Assembly: GCA_017542915.1 (NCBI GenBank)
Contig: JAFXWI010000043.1
Coordinates: 1 to 52,890, forward strand
Source: Paludibacteraceae bacterium
Lineage (GTDB): Bacteria; Bacteroidota; Bacteroidia; Bacteroidales; Paludibacteraceae
DNA: 52,890 nt
Reading direction: 5' to 3'
Shown here one piece after another: positions 25,972 through 35,217 of this stretch. The notes below the pieces were generated by a model. That model made no database searches and was not told the DNA's origin. It saw only the letters and a list, made by a program, of their open reading frames with translations. Position 1 is the first letter of the stretch; each line of letters opens with the position of its first letter. The translations under genes were made by a program, and so were the position numbers.

Positions 25972-27122
25972 AGATCCTTTATTGTATTCCTCATTTGTAC
26001 AATTCCGGCGGGATGGAGCGTGTACTGACTCAAAAGGTCAATTGGCTGGCTGTACACACGAAGCATGAGTTTACGATATTGACTACTGAAAAGACTCCTG
26101 AAGGACAGCCGGATTGTTATTTCCCATTGAACCAGCGCGTAAAGGTAGTCCATCTGGATATAGATTTTAATGCGGACTATCATAAACCGCTATTCGCCAA
26201 ATGGTGGGGACACATGCTTCGTATGCGTGCTTACGAGCGTGCTCTACGTGCGTATATACAGCAGAATGGTATAAAATTATGTATCTCCCTATGCGGCAAA
26301 GAGATTGCATTCTTGCGTCATCTGCCCTGCAGGACTTTAGCAGAATTACATTTCTCAAAGAACCAGCGTCGACAATTGTTAGAAGCGAACCATACCGGGC
26401 TTTTTTGGTCTTTATTAGGTCGTATTCGTACATGGCAGTTAGTGCGGGCAGTGAAGCCTTTAAAGCGACTTGTCGTGCTCACCAAAGCAGATCAAGAGGA
26501 TTGGCAAAAAGAGGGTTGTATGAATGTGACCGTCATCCCAAATATTTGTAGCCTTGATGGACTAAAAATACCGATGAAATCGCGAGAAAAAAGTGTTTTG
26601 GCGGTGGGACGACTTCATGAGCAGAAAGGCTTTGATCTCTTGCTTCAAGCTTGGAAAGTTATCGAGCAGAAACATCCTGAATGGACTTTACGCATAGTCG
26701 GTGAGGGTCCTAAGCACAGTGAGTTGGGAAAGCAGATTAGAGATCTCGAGTTAAAACATGTGTGTCTCGCAGGTCGAACGAAGAATATGGCGAAAGAATA
26801 TGTGGAAGCTTCGATCTTTGTGCTTTCCTCGCGGTACGAGGGTCTGCCCTTGGTATTGGCAGAAGCCATGTGGTGTGGTACTCCATGCGTATCTTTCGAC
26901 TGCCCGCATGGTCCTGCAGAGTTATTGGCAGACGAACGAGGATGGCTCGCCCCTAATGGAGACATAGAGGCTCTCACAGCACAAATTGAATATGTCATTG
27001 GGCATCCCGAGGATGCTGATTTAAGAGCAAAGAAAGCGCAAACCTATGCGCAGAACACATATAGCGAAGAGGCTATTATGCCTCGGTGGGTAAAAGAAAT
27101 AGAGGATGCAAGTAACATTTGA
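25968..27122 (+). CDS. Glycosyltransferase family 4
   Basis: A 384-residue GT-B fold enzyme. The N-terminal 'YNSGGMERVL' loop and the C-terminal 'VGRLHEQKGFDLL', 'VGEGP' and 'SSRYEGLPLVLAEAM' (E-x7-E nucleotide-sugar site) are diagnostic of GT4. It starts inside the stop of the polymerase gene (ATGA) and its end overlaps the next gene by 17 bp, so all are co-translated. Confidence 0.9.
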   Translation: MKILYCIPHLYNSGGMERVLTQKVNWLAVHTKHEFTILTTEKTPEGQPDCYFPLNQRVKVVHLDIDFNADYHKPLFAKWWGHMLRMRAYERALRAYIQQNGIKLCISLCGKEIAFLRHLPCRTLAELHFSKNQRRQLLEANHTGLFWSLLGRIRTWQLVRAVKPLKRLVVLTKADQEDWQKEGCMNVTVIPNICSLDGLKIPMKSREKSVLAVGRLHEQKGFDLLLQAWKVIEQKHPEWTLRIVGEGPKHSELGKQIRDLELKHVCLAGRTKNMAKEYVEASIFVLSSRYEGLPLVLAEAMWCGTPCVSFDCPHGPAELLADERGWLAPNGDIEALTAQIEYVIGHPEDADLRAKKAQTYAQNTYSEEAIMPRWVKEIEDASNI

Positions 27123-28080
27123 TAATATCATTTATTCGTTGCAACGAGTTGGCGGTATTTCCGTAGTATGGTCGGAAATGCTAAAACGTGCTTGTGTTGA
27201 TCCGGAAATGTCGGTACAGATGCTGGAATACCCGTCGAATAATGTGTTACGTGAGCATATACAGATACCGCAAGACATGATCGTACCTAAGTCCTTACGC
27301 TGCTTAGAACGATATAGAGTACCGGAATTTTATCCGATGAAACCGACTATTTTCCACTCTTCCTATTTCCGCATCTGTCAAAATCCGAATGTTCATAATG
27401 TAACTACTGTGCATGATTTGACGTATCATTTTTATCGTAAAGGTTTACCCAAGGCGGTTCATTTGTGGGAAGAGAAAAAAGCATTGAAACATAGCGAGGC
27501 GGTTATTTGTATCAGCGGAAACACGAAACGGGATCTGTTGCGCTTCTATCCGTGGATACCCGAAGAGCGGATTCATGTCATCTATAATGGAGTAAGCGAT
27601 GCCTTTTACCCGATGCCGGATGTGGAGAAGAAGGGCTATTTGTTGTACGTGGGTAATACCTCGGTCGAGTACAAGCGGTACGAGGTGGCGCAAGAAGTGG
27701 CTAAGAGAACAGGAATAGAGTTAGTGACCGCTTGCAATGTGACAACAGAACAACTGAATAGGTATTATAATGAAGCTTTGTGTTTGCTCTATCCATCTGA
27801 CTACGAGGGCTTCGGTATTCCTGTCATTGAGGCGCAAAAAGCCGGATGTCCTGTCGTCGCACAAGAATCTTCTTCTATTCCGGAGATCATAGGCAGTAAA
27901 GGATTGATGGTAAAACATGCAAGTGGCGAAGAAATGGCTGCCGAGATGTCCGAGATGGTGTTGGAGTTGAAGTCCCGCGCGGTGAAAGATATTATAGAAG
28001 CAGGTTTTGAGAACGCTAAGCGTTTCAGTTGGGACAAGACCTATGAACAAGTAAAAAATGTATATCGGAAAATAATATAG
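27106..28080 (+). CDS. Glycosyltransferase family 4 (mannosyltransferase-like)
   Basis: A 324-residue GT-B enzyme. Signals are 'SLQRVGGISVVWSEM' at the start, 'TTVHDLTYHFYRKG', 'YVGNTSVEYKRY' and the donor site 'YPSDYEGFGIPVIEAQKAGCPVV' shape near 230-250. The form resembles GT4 enzymes annotated as mannosyl- or glucosyltransferases in capsule clusters; the sugar is not predictable. One base separates it from the next gene. Confidence 0.88.
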   Translation: MQVTFDNIIYSLQRVGGISVVWSEMLKRACVDPEMSVQMLEYPSNNVLREHIQIPQDMIVPKSLRCLERYRVPEFYPMKPTIFHSSYFRICQNPNVHNVTTVHDLTYHFYRKGLPKAVHLWEEKKALKHSEAVICISGNTKRDLLRFYPWIPEERIHVIYNGVSDAFYPMPDVEKKGYLLYVGNTSVEYKRYEVAQEVAKRTGIELVTACNVTTEQLNRYYNEALCLLYPSDYEGFGIPVIEAQKAGCPVVAQESSSIPEIIGSKGLMVKHASGEEMAAEMSEMVLELKSRAVKDIIEAGFENAKRFSWDKTYEQVKNVYRKII

Positions 28081-28081
28081 T

Positions 28082-28828
28082 ATGAAAATAACTATTATAA
28101 CTATTACGTATAATTCCGCGAAGAGTTTGCCGCGTACGTTGGAGAGCGTGCTGAGTCAGACGTATCCGGATATCGAGCACGTCATCGTAGACGGTGCTTC
28201 CACAGATGGTACCAAAGAGATCATCGAAGCTTATGCGAAAAAGCATCAGAACGTACGCTGGAAATCCGAGAAAGACAGCGGTATATACAATGCTCTGAAC
28301 AAAGGTATTGCTATGTCAACAGGCGATATTATCGGTTTCCTGCACTCCGATGATGTGCTCTATTCTCCCCATTCCATCGAACAAATAGCGGCGGCTTTCG
28401 AAGACAAGCGTATTGATGTGGTCTATGGTGATCTGCAATATTGTCATGAAGGGAAGATTATACGCCGATGGAAGAGTAATGATTTTCATCCGTATAGTTT
28501 GAAGTACGGATGGATGCCTCCTCATCCGACGATGTATGTTCGTAAGGAAGTGTACCAGCAGGTGGGTGAATACGATGAGTGGTTCCATATTTCCGCGGAC
28601 TACGATATGATGCTTCGTATCTTCCAACGCGGTTATCACTCGCAGTATATTCCAGAGGTGCTTGTGCGTATGGAAACCGGCGGAGCCAGCAATAAGAACA
28701 CCAAGGCACGTTTGTCTAAAACACAGGAAGACTATATCGTCCTTAAGAAGAACCATGTGGGAGCCGGTTATCTGACAGTTGCCTGCAAGCAACTCCGCAA
28801 ACTGCGTCAGTTCTTCCGCAAATCCTGA
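28082..28828 (+). CDS. Glycosyltransferase family 2 (WcaA/colanic-type)
   Basis: A 248-residue GT-A enzyme: 'ITIITITYNSAKSLPRTLES', 'VDGASTDGT', 'EKDSGIYNALNKG' and 'HSDD' (DxD equivalent near residue 90), then 'WMPPHPTMYVRK' and 'SADYDMMLR'. This is the pattern of short GT2 enzymes such as the colanic-acid WcaE type. It is the fifth gene of the cluster. Confidence 0.9.
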   Translation: MKITIITITYNSAKSLPRTLESVLSQTYPDIEHVIVDGASTDGTKEIIEAYAKKHQNVRWKSEKDSGIYNALNKGIAMSTGDIIGFLHSDDVLYSPHSIEQIAAAFEDKRIDVVYGDLQYCHEGKIIRRWKSNDFHPYSLKYGWMPPHPTMYVRKEVYQQVGEYDEWFHISADYDMMLRIFQRGYHSQYIPEVLVRMETGGASNKNTKARLSKTQEDYIVLKKNHVGAGYLTVACKQLRKLRQFFRKS

Positions 28829-28864
28829 TTTTGAATTTTTAATTTTGAATTTTTAATTTCAAAA
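28829..28864. repeat. AT-only word tract (TTTTGAATTTTTAA)
   Basis: Two copies of TTTTGAATTTTTAA fill the gap between two GT2 genes. It ends directly at a GTG start codon. Confidence 0.7.
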
Positions 28865-29683
28865 GTGCTTAATATATCCATCGTCTTATATCATCCGAAA
28901 TGGGAAGAAGAGGTCTTGCCTCTTGTGACCGAGTTGCTGAAGGTGAAGAACCTGCGGAAGATATACTTGTTGGATAACAGCGAAGAAAAGGAAACCCCTC
29001 CAAGCCTCCCCTCAAGGGAGGATGTCCAAGGCAAACTGCGGTATATGTTCAATGGAGCGAACCTTGGTTACGGCAAGGCGCATAATATTGCACTCAGGGA
29101 GAGTGCGTACCAGAAGACAGAGATGCATCTGGTTATGAATAGCGACATTCGCGTCAAAGCAGAAGATATTGATGCTATGCATGATTGGATGATGATAAAT
29201 CCTTTGGTCGGTCAACTCATGCCGAAGGTTGTGAACCCAGATGGTTCGCAGCAATACCTCGCCAAACGGCTTCCGTCACCATTGGATGTATTCGGGCGGA
29301 GGTTCTTGCCGGAATGGATGATTGCGCGCCGTAATAAACGCTACGAACTGAGGGACTTGGATCTCACACGACCGGTCAATGCACCGTATCTGAGCGGATG
29401 TTTTATGATGCTCCGCACAAAAGCGGCTGTGGAAGCGGGGCTGTTTGACGAACGTTTCTTTATGTACCCGGAGGATATTGACCTTACCCGTCGCATCCAT
29501 CGCAACTGGTTGACGCTCTATTATCCGCAGTGGACTATTACGCACGCACACGCGCGTTCTTCTTATAATAACAAACACATGCTCCGGATTCATATCCAAA
29601 ACATGTGTCTGTATTTCAATAAATGGGGATGGTTTTTCGATAAAGAGCGGAGGCTCTTTAATGAATTAAAAATTAAAAATTAA
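28865..29683 (+). CDS. Glycosyltransferase family 2 (rhamnosyltransferase-like)
   Basis: A 272-residue GT2 enzyme of the dTDP-rhamnosyltransferase-like group: 'ISIVLYHPKWEEEVLPLV', 'LLDNSEE', 'NGANLGYGKAHNIAL', 'MNSDIRV' (DxD site) and 'YPEDIDLTRRIH'. The start is GTG at 28865, right after a word tract. Residues 44-54 (PPSLPSREDVQ region), between two conserved blocks, are encoded by a CCTCCC hairpin repeat. The C-terminal ELKIKN and the stop codon are encoded by a further word tract. Confidence 0.87.
   Translation: MLNISIVLYHPKWEEEVLPLVTELLKVKNLRKIYLLDNSEEKETPPSLPSREDVQGKLRYMFNGANLGYGKAHNIALRESAYQKTEMHLVMNSDIRVKAEDIDAMHDWMMINPLVGQLMPKVVNPDGSQQYLAKRLPSPLDVFGRRFLPEWMIARRNKRYELRDLDLTRPVNAPYLSGCFMMLRTKAAVEAGLFDERFFMYPEDIDLTRRIHRNWLTLYYPQWTITHAHARSSYNNKHMLRIHIQNMCLYFNKWGWFFDKERRLFNELKIKN
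28993..29023. repeat. In-frame CCTCCC...GGGAGG hairpin repeat
   Basis: ACCCCTCCAAGCCTCCCC followed by TCAAGGGAGGATG. CCTCCC pairs with GGGAGG. The same kind of motif is familiar from intergenic DNA of Bacteroidetes; here it is inside a coding region and read in frame. Confidence 0.6.
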
Positions 29684-29696
29684 GAATTAAGAATTA
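29662..29696. repeat. AT-only word tract at a convergent gene junction
   Basis: GAATTAAAAATTAAAAATTAAG and more of the same words. It supplies the last codons and the stop of the plus-strand GT2 gene and borders the stop of the minus-strand antiporter. Confidence 0.8.
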
Positions 29697-30695
29697 TCCA
29701 ATTCCCATTAGGCGATACGTAAGATAGCCACTATAGACAAGGAGAAGCAACAGTCCTGCCCATCGTTGGATCTTGCGGTCATGGTTAGCTTTGATGGCAA
29801 GCCAAACGATAATACTACCCAAGGCTGCTATCCAAGCGTCCAGTTCGATGCCATCATAAGCAGGCAGAGGACGGATGACCGCGCTGGTAGCGAGCACAAA
29901 GAAGACATTGAAGATATTCGAGCCGAAGACGTTACCGAGCGCGATGTCGCTATTATGTTTGGCAGCAGCAATGACGGATGTTGCTAATTCGGGCAGGGAG
30001 GTTCCCAAAGCAACGATGGTCAGTCCGATAACCGCTTCGCTTACTCCCATTCGGGTAGCCAGATCAACGGCACTCTTCACAATCAGTTCTCCTCCCACTA
30101 TCAATCCCACAAGACCGCCAATTACCAAACAAATCGCACGGCGGATAGAGATCTCCTTTGTATTTGGTACTTCGTCACTTGCGCCTTCCTCGGGGTGCTC
30201 TTTGGCGTGGCGGAACGTGTTATAGAGGAAATAGCAGAAGATGAGCAGTAATAAGACGCCGCTGATGCGGTTGATACCATAAACAGGCAGGTGGAAATAA
30301 CCGGAAGCCCACACTGCTACGAAGACTACGATACCAGCGATGATTGAGAGGGGGATGTCGAAATCGCGGCTGCGTTTTTGCGAAGCAATGGGATAGACGA
30401 GTGCGGTGAGACCGAGGATAACAAAGGTGTTGATGATGTTTGATCCTACAATATTGGTGATTGCAAGATCTGTGGTTCCTTCTGCTACCGAGACCATGTT
30501 CACCACAAACTCCGGCATAGAAGTGCCGAAAGCTACTACGGTCAGACCGATTACTAAATCGCTGATACCGAATCGTTTAGCGATAGCTGAGGCGCCATCT
30601 ACGAGGTAGTCTGCGCCTTTTACAAGCGCTACGAAACCCAAGACGATGAGGATGACGGCTACCCACCAACCGTAAGATAATAATGATTCTATCAT
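29694..30695 (-). CDS. Calcium/sodium antiporter, CaCA family
   Basis: A 333-residue inner-membrane protein with about ten membrane segments and the two inverted alpha repeats of CaCA exchangers: 'GTSMPEFVVN ... NIVGSNIINT' in the first half and 'GTSLPELATS ... NVFGSNIFNV' in the second. It exchanges Ca2+ for Na+ (YrbG type). It overlaps the end of ychF by 4 bp, so it is probably co-transcribed with it. Confidence 0.93.
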   Translation of the reverse strand: MIESLLSYGWWVAVILIVLGFVALVKGADYLVDGASAIAKRFGISDLVIGLTVVAFGTSMPEFVVNMVSVAEGTTDLAITNIVGSNIINTFVILGLTALVYPIASQKRSRDFDIPLSIIAGIVVFVAVWASGYFHLPVYGINRISGVLLLLIFCYFLYNTFRHAKEHPEEGASDEVPNTKEISIRRAICLVIGGLVGLIVGGELIVKSAVDLATRMGVSEAVIGLTIVALGTSLPELATSVIAAAKHNSDIALGNVFGSNIFNVFFVLATSAVIRPLPAYDGIELDAWIAALGSIIVWLAIKANHDRKIQRWAGLLLLLVYSGYLTYRLMGIG

Positions 30696-31798
30696 ACGTT
30701 AAACAAGAAATGCATAATATCTCCGTCTTGAACGAGGTAGTCTTTGCCCTCGATGCCGAGTTTGCCGGCAGCGCGGCATTGCGCTTCGCCTCCAAGGGTC
30801 ACGAAATCCTCGTATTTGATGACCTCTGCACGGATGAATCCACGCTCGAAGTCGGTGTGGATGACACCGGCACATTGCGGTGCTTTCATTCCCTCACGGA
30901 ATGTCCATGCGCGTACTTCGTCCGAACCGGCGGTGAGGAAGGTACGCAGTTTGAGAAGAGCATAAGCGGCTTTGATGAGTCTGTTCACACCGCTCTCCTC
31001 CAGACCTAATTCGGAGAGGAACATCTGACGCTCCTCGTACGTCTCTAATTCTGCAATCTCGCTCTCGATCTTAGCTGCCAAAACGAGCACTTGTGCGTCC
31101 TCGTCTTTGACGGCTTCACGTACTTGCTGTACATAGGCATTGCCGTTCACCGCCGAAGCCTCATCGACGTTGCAGACATACATTACCGGTTTATTAGTGA
31201 GCAGGAAGAGATCCTTTGCTGCGGCTTCTTGGTCTTTGTTCTCCAGTTCTACCGTGCGGGCGTTCTTGCCTTGCGAGAGTGCCTCGCGGTATTTGACGAG
31301 CACTTCGAGTTGCAGTTTGGCGAACTTGTCTCCACCGGCTTTAGCGGCCTTCTCACATTTCTGAATACGGCTCTCTACGGTCTCCAAGTCTTTGAGTTGC
31401 AACTCGGCATCGATAATCTCTTTGTCGCGTACGGGGTTGACAGAACCGTCCACGTGTACCACGTTCTCGTCGTCGAAACAACGGAGCACATGGATGATGG
31501 CGTCCGTCTCACGGATGTTAGCAAGGAACTTGTTTCCGAGTCCTTCACCTTTGCTGGCACCTTTGACGAGACCGGCTATATCGACGATCTCCACGGTCGT
31601 TGGAATGACGCCTCGTTCGGGATGACAGATCTCACCGAGTTTGATGAGACGCTCGTCCGGCACGGTGATGACACCGACGTTGGGTTCGATAGTACAGAAC
31701 GGGAAGTTCGCGCTTTGCGCCTTCGCGTTACTAAGACAGTTGAAAAGGGTTGATTTGCCGACGTTCGGCAATCCGACTATTCCGCATTGTAATGACAT
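30692..31798 (-). CDS. ychF: Redox-regulated ATPase/GTPase YchF
   Basis: A 368-residue Obg-family P-loop protein that binds ribosomes and prefers [11 protein letters not shown] (residues 9-16) is the Walker A/G1 motif, '[17 protein letters not shown]' is G3 plus the signature, and a TGS-like domain forms the C-terminus ('[30 protein letters not shown]' region). Length and order match the family throughout. It follows smpB by 31 bp on the same strand. Confidence 0.97.
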   Translation of the reverse strand: MSLQCGIVGLPNVGKSTLFNCLSNAKAQSANFPFCTIEPNVGVITVPDERLIKLGEICHPERGVIPTTVEIVDIAGLVKGASKGEGLGNKFLANIRETDAIIHVLRCFDDENVVHVDGSVNPVRDKEIIDAELQLKDLETVESRIQKCEKAAKAGGDKFAKLQLEVLVKYREALSQGKNARTVELENKDQEAAAKDLFLLTNKPVMYVCNVDEASAVNGNAYVQQVREAVKDEDAQVLVLAAKIESEIAELETYEERQMFLSELGLEESGVNRLIKAAYALLKLRTFLTAGSDEVRAWTFREGMKAPQCAGVIHTDFERGFIRAEVIKYEDFVTLGGEAQCRAAGKLGIEGKDYLVQDGDIMHFLFNV

Positions 31799-31829
31799 AA
31801 TCTATGTTCGATTTTAAATGATCCAATTA

Positions 31830-32294
31830 TTAGTGCAAGGCAGCTTTGCGCATTTGCGCCATTTCTCGCTTGTCGTCTGCCTCACGGAGCGACTGACGTT
31901 TGTCGTACGTGTGCTTACCGGTACAGAGCGCTATTTCCATCTTGGCGAGGCCTTTTTCGTTGATAAACAAAGTAAGCGGAATGATGGTCTTTCCGGTATC
32001 TTTGCTTGCTTTCTCCAGTTTGCGCAACTCGCGTTTGGTGAGCAGCAGTTTACGGTCCCGCTTCGCCTCATGGTTCGCATACGAGCCAAACCGGTACTCG
32101 GCTATATGCATCTGTTTGACGTACAGCTCGTGTCCCGTGAAGGCACACCAACTATCCACCAGCGATGCCTTGCCCTCACGGATTGATTTGATCTCCGTGC
32201 CGAACAATTGGATACCGGCGGTATAGCGGTCGAGGATGATATATTCAAACCTTGCCCGTTTATTCTCGATCCGTATGTTGCTTTTCTGTCTCAT
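31830..32294 (-). CDS. smpB: SsrA-binding protein SmpB
   Basis: A 154-residue OB-fold protein that delivers tmRNA to stalled ribosomes. '[35 protein letters not shown]' and '[11 protein letters not shown]' are family signatures, and the basic C-terminal tail '[15 protein letters not shown]' is present. It overlaps the end of the CNNM gene by 35 bp, which implies coupled translation. No tmRNA gene is in this window. Confidence 0.97.
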   Translation of the reverse strand: MRQKSNIRIENKRARFEYIILDRYTAGIQLFGTEIKSIREGKASLVDSWCAFTGHELYVKQMHIAEYRFGSYANHEAKRDRKLLLTKRELRKLEKASKDTGKTIIPLTLFINEKGLAKMEIALCTGKHTYDKRQSLREADDKREMAQMRKAALH

Positions 32295-33417
32295 TGGCGA
32301 TGCTCTTACCTTGGCTTTGACCGTCGGTTGACGTCGCAGGTCTGACCTCCGTCGGCTGACTGTCGGTATTGACTGTTAGTTTCTTGTACTTTTTCTGCCT
32401 CTGTTCCCATCGTTCGCGGGCATACTGCTGCATGTCGATGACCGTGTCGTTCTCATCGATGATTTCCAGACCGAAGATGGTCTCAATAATATCTTCGAGG
32501 GTCAGGATGCCGACAAACATACCGTATTCATCGATGACCTGTGCTATCTGGCTCTTTTGCTTGAGCATGGAGTCGAAGATCGTACCGAGCGTCAGATCTT
32601 GGTCGAAGGCAGGGAGCGGACGTTTGATGCTTCCTAAGGTCTTGCGGAAGTGATCTTCCGTCAGATCCTCCAAGGCATCGTTACGCAGGACATAGCCTGT
32701 GATGTACTCCGGTGACTCGGGTTTATAGAGCGGAATACGGGAGAAATGGTCGTATTCGTCGTTGTCATAGTACGCACGGAGAGTCATGTTCTCCGGCGCA
32801 ATTTTAGCTACCACACGCGGCGTCATAACGTCATAGGCGTGGATAGAATCCAGACGCATGAGGTTCGTGAAGATCTTGTTCTCATCCTCGTCCACTACTC
32901 CTTCTTCTTCACCCATATTAACCATGGAGAGCACTTCCTCGCGGCTGACAGACGGTTCGTCTTCGTTGTCCGGCACCATGCGCGAGATGAGTACTACGAG
33001 CCAAACAAGCGGGTAGAGCAGGAAGATGAGTACACGGATCGTTCGTGCGGTGAAACCCATTAACTCGCGCCAATAGGTAGTACCGATGACTTTGGGGATG
33101 ATTTCACCAAAGAAAAGTATCAAAATAGTGGTAAGGGCTGAGACGAGACCGAACCACTTCCCGTAACCGAGCGCAACGACCTGCATACCGACGCCGGCAG
33201 CACCGATGGTGTTTGCGATCGTGTTCAGGGATAAGATAGCAGCTAAAGGACGGCTTGTGTCGTCCTTGTACTTGCTCATTAGTTTGGCGGGTCTGTAACC
33301 CTCTTCTTCACGCAGATTGATATAACTAAGCGATGTGGACATCAGCACGGATTCCAGTACTGAGCACAGAAAACTGACGCCCAACGCTCCAAATAAAAAC
33401 AATAATAATAGTCCCAT
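32260..33417 (-). CDS. CNNM/CorC-type transporter-associated protein (DUF21 and CBS domains)
   Basis: A 385-residue protein. An N-terminal DUF21/CNNM membrane domain (about four membrane segments, residues 1-150) is followed by two CBS motifs ('[19 protein letters not shown]' and '[25 protein letters not shown]', about 190-310). Family members act in Mg2+/Co2+ transport or export. The usual C-terminal CorC/HlyC domain is missing; instead the tail is a charged, probably disordered stretch. It has its own promoter although recJ lies close upstream. Confidence 0.88.
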   Translation of the reverse strand: MGLLLLFLFGALGVSFLCSVLESVLMSTSLSYINLREEEGYRPAKLMSKYKDDTSRPLAAILSLNTIANTIGAAGVGMQVVALGYGKWFGLVSALTTILILFFGEIIPKVIGTTYWRELMGFTARTIRVLIFLLYPLVWLVVLISRMVPDNEDEPSVSREEVLSMVNMGEEEGVVDEDENKIFTNLMRLDSIHAYDVMTPRVVAKIAPENMTLRAYYDNDEYDHFSRIPLYKPESPEYITGYVLRNDALEDLTEDHFRKTLGSIKRPLPAFDQDLTLGTIFDSMLKQKSQIAQVIDEYGMFVGILTLEDIIETIFGLEIIDENDTVIDMQQYARERWEQRQKKYKKLTVNTDSQPTEVRPATSTDGQSQGKSIANETEKQHTDRE

Positions 33418-33433
33418 AATTCAAATTAGGGTG

Positions 33434-33465
33434 CAAAGGTACAACAAAAATCGCACATTTGCAAA
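33434..33465 (-). promoter_or_regulatory. Promoter for the CNNM-type gene (and smpB)
   Basis: Minus-strand TACCTTTG (complement of 33434-33441) and TTTG (complement of 33462-33465), 20 nt apart, in the 62-bp gap after recJ. Confidence 0.85.
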
Positions 33466-33479
33466 TTTTAAGTGATTTT

Positions 33480-35192
33480 TTACACCAATTTGATGTCTTG
33501 CGCGTTCATTTGTAGGATTGTACGGCCTCTGAACGTGTTTTCTTCGAGATAAAAGCAGATATCTACGGCATTTCCGTTTTGCAGATGCGAGGCTTTGTCT
33601 CCTTGCCCGAAAGCGATACCGTCCATCGCAACGAGACGGTCTGTGACATCGAGATGTAAATGCTTGCCTTCGCTCACGGCACGCGTGTTGCGGTTGTTGA
33701 TCAGATTGCGGCAAAGGAAGAGCGGTCGCTCATTGCCGGGACCGAAAGGTTCGAGGCACTGAAGGATCTTGTACATCTTCCAATTCATGTCCGAGAGTTC
33801 CACTTCGGCTTCGATGTCCAGAGTTGGTACTTGCTGCTCTGGTTTGATGTGCGTGGCGACATATTCTTCGAACCGGCGCTTGAACTCAGGCAGGTCTGCT
33901 TTGTGCATACTCAAACCGGCAGCGAACTTATGTCCGCCGAAGTTCGTGAGCAGATCCCGACAGGAGTCGATAGCGGTATAGATATCGAAATCGCTGACCG
34001 AACGGGCGCTTCCGCTGATGATGTCATCGTCTCCGGCGGTAAGGACGATTGTGGGTCTGTAGAAGGTCTCTGTGAGACGACTTGCGGCTATTCCCACAAC
34101 GCCTTTATGCCAATTGGGCGAGAAGACGACAGTAGTGAATTTGCTCGAATTCATCGGATCTTTTTGGAGTTGCTCCAAGGCTTCGTCGGTCGTTTTGGAG
34201 TCATAATCGCGGCGGTCCTGATTATAGGAATCGATGTCTTGCGCGAACCGCAAAGCGGCTTCAGCGTCGTCGGTGATAAGGAGCCGTACGGCTTCTGCTC
34301 CGCTTTTGATGCGTCCTGCGGCATTGATACGCGGACCGAACTTATAGACGAGGTCGGTCATGGTGACCGTCTTGCCGGCGATACCCGCTACCTGCATGAT
34401 CGCCTGCAGACCCACGGAAGGCGCAGCGTTGAGTGCTCTCAGCCCATAGAAAGCAAGGATGCGGTTTTCGCCTGTGAGGGGAACGATGTCCGAAGCGATA
34501 GACATAGCCAAGAGCGGAAGTAAACGATAGACCTCCTGCGGATTGATCCCGCGTCGTTGTGCGTACGCCTGTACTAACTTGAAACCCACACCGCAACCGC
34601 TCAGTTCCTTGTAGGGGTAGAGGCAGTCGGGACGTTTCATGTTCAGTACCGCGGTCGTACGCGGAATGATGTCCCCGGGTGTATGGTGGTCGCAGATGAT
34701 GAAATCTACGCCGAGCGAGGAAGCGTACTCCATCTTATCCACGGCTTTGATGCCGCAGTCAAGGGCGATGACGAGGGTACAACCTTCCGCTTTCGCGGTG
34801 TCAATGCCTTTGGTGGAAATACCGTAGCCTTCGGTATAACGATCGGGGATGTAATAGATGAGATTATCGGTCTGCGTGCGGAGGAACGAATACATGAGGG
34901 CCACTGCGGTAGTGCCATCTACATCGTAATCGCCGTACACCATGATACGCTCATGGGCATCGATGGCTTGACAGAGACGATCAACCGCTACTCCCATGTC
35001 GCGCATGAGAAAAGGATCATGCAGACTGTCCAGCGACGGACGTATATACGCTCGTGCTTCCGCAGCCGTACGGATGCCTCTATCCGCGAGAATACATCCG
35101 GCTACCGGACTGATTTCCAGCTCGGTACTGAGACGTTCTGCCGCCGCTTGTTCTTCCGGCGTCCGTTCTTTTATGTGCCAATTAATATCCAA
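33480..35192 (-). CDS. recJ: Single-stranded-DNA-specific exonuclease RecJ
   Basis: A 570-residue 5'-3' exonuclease for recombination and mismatch repair. DHH-family motifs are 'YGDYDVDGT' (Asp88, 90, 92), 'ALDCGIKA', 'ICDHHTPG' (Asp168, His169, His170) and 'SGCGVGFKL', followed by DHHA1 and OB-fold regions ('GGHKFAAGLSM'). The start must be TTG (complement of 35190-35192): a TGA lies two codons upstream within the CAATTAT word tract, and the next in-frame ATG is some 60 codons inside the conserved protein. Confidence 0.95.
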   Translation of the reverse strand: MDINWHIKERTPEEQAAAERLSTELEISPVAGCILADRGIRTAAEARAYIRPSLDSLHDPFLMRDMGVAVDRLCQAIDAHERIMVYGDYDVDGTTAVALMYSFLRTQTDNLIYYIPDRYTEGYGISTKGIDTAKAEGCTLVIALDCGIKAVDKMEYASSLGVDFIICDHHTPGDIIPRTTAVLNMKRPDCLYPYKELSGCGVGFKLVQAYAQRRGINPQEVYRLLPLLAMSIASDIVPLTGENRILAFYGLRALNAAPSVGLQAIMQVAGIAGKTVTMTDLVYKFGPRINAAGRIKSGAEAVRLLITDDAEAALRFAQDIDSYNQDRRDYDSKTTDEALEQLQKDPMNSSKFTTVVFSPNWHKGVVGIAASRLTETFYRPTIVLTAGDDDIISGSARSVSDFDIYTAIDSCRDLLTNFGGHKFAAGLSMHKADLPEFKRRFEEYVATHIKPEQQVPTLDIEAEVELSDMNWKMYKILQCLEPFGPGNERPLFLCRNLINNRNTRAVSEGKHLHLDVTDRLVAMDGIAFGQGDKASHLQNGNAVDICFYLEENTFRGRTILQMNAQDIKLV

Positions 35193-35217
35193 TGGTCAAT
35201 TATCAATTATCAATTCG
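35187..35217. repeat. TCAATTA word tract
   Basis: CCAATGGTCAATTATCAATTA plus one more copy. It encodes the last residues and stop of the nitrilase gene and borders the TTG start of recJ. Confidence 0.75.
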
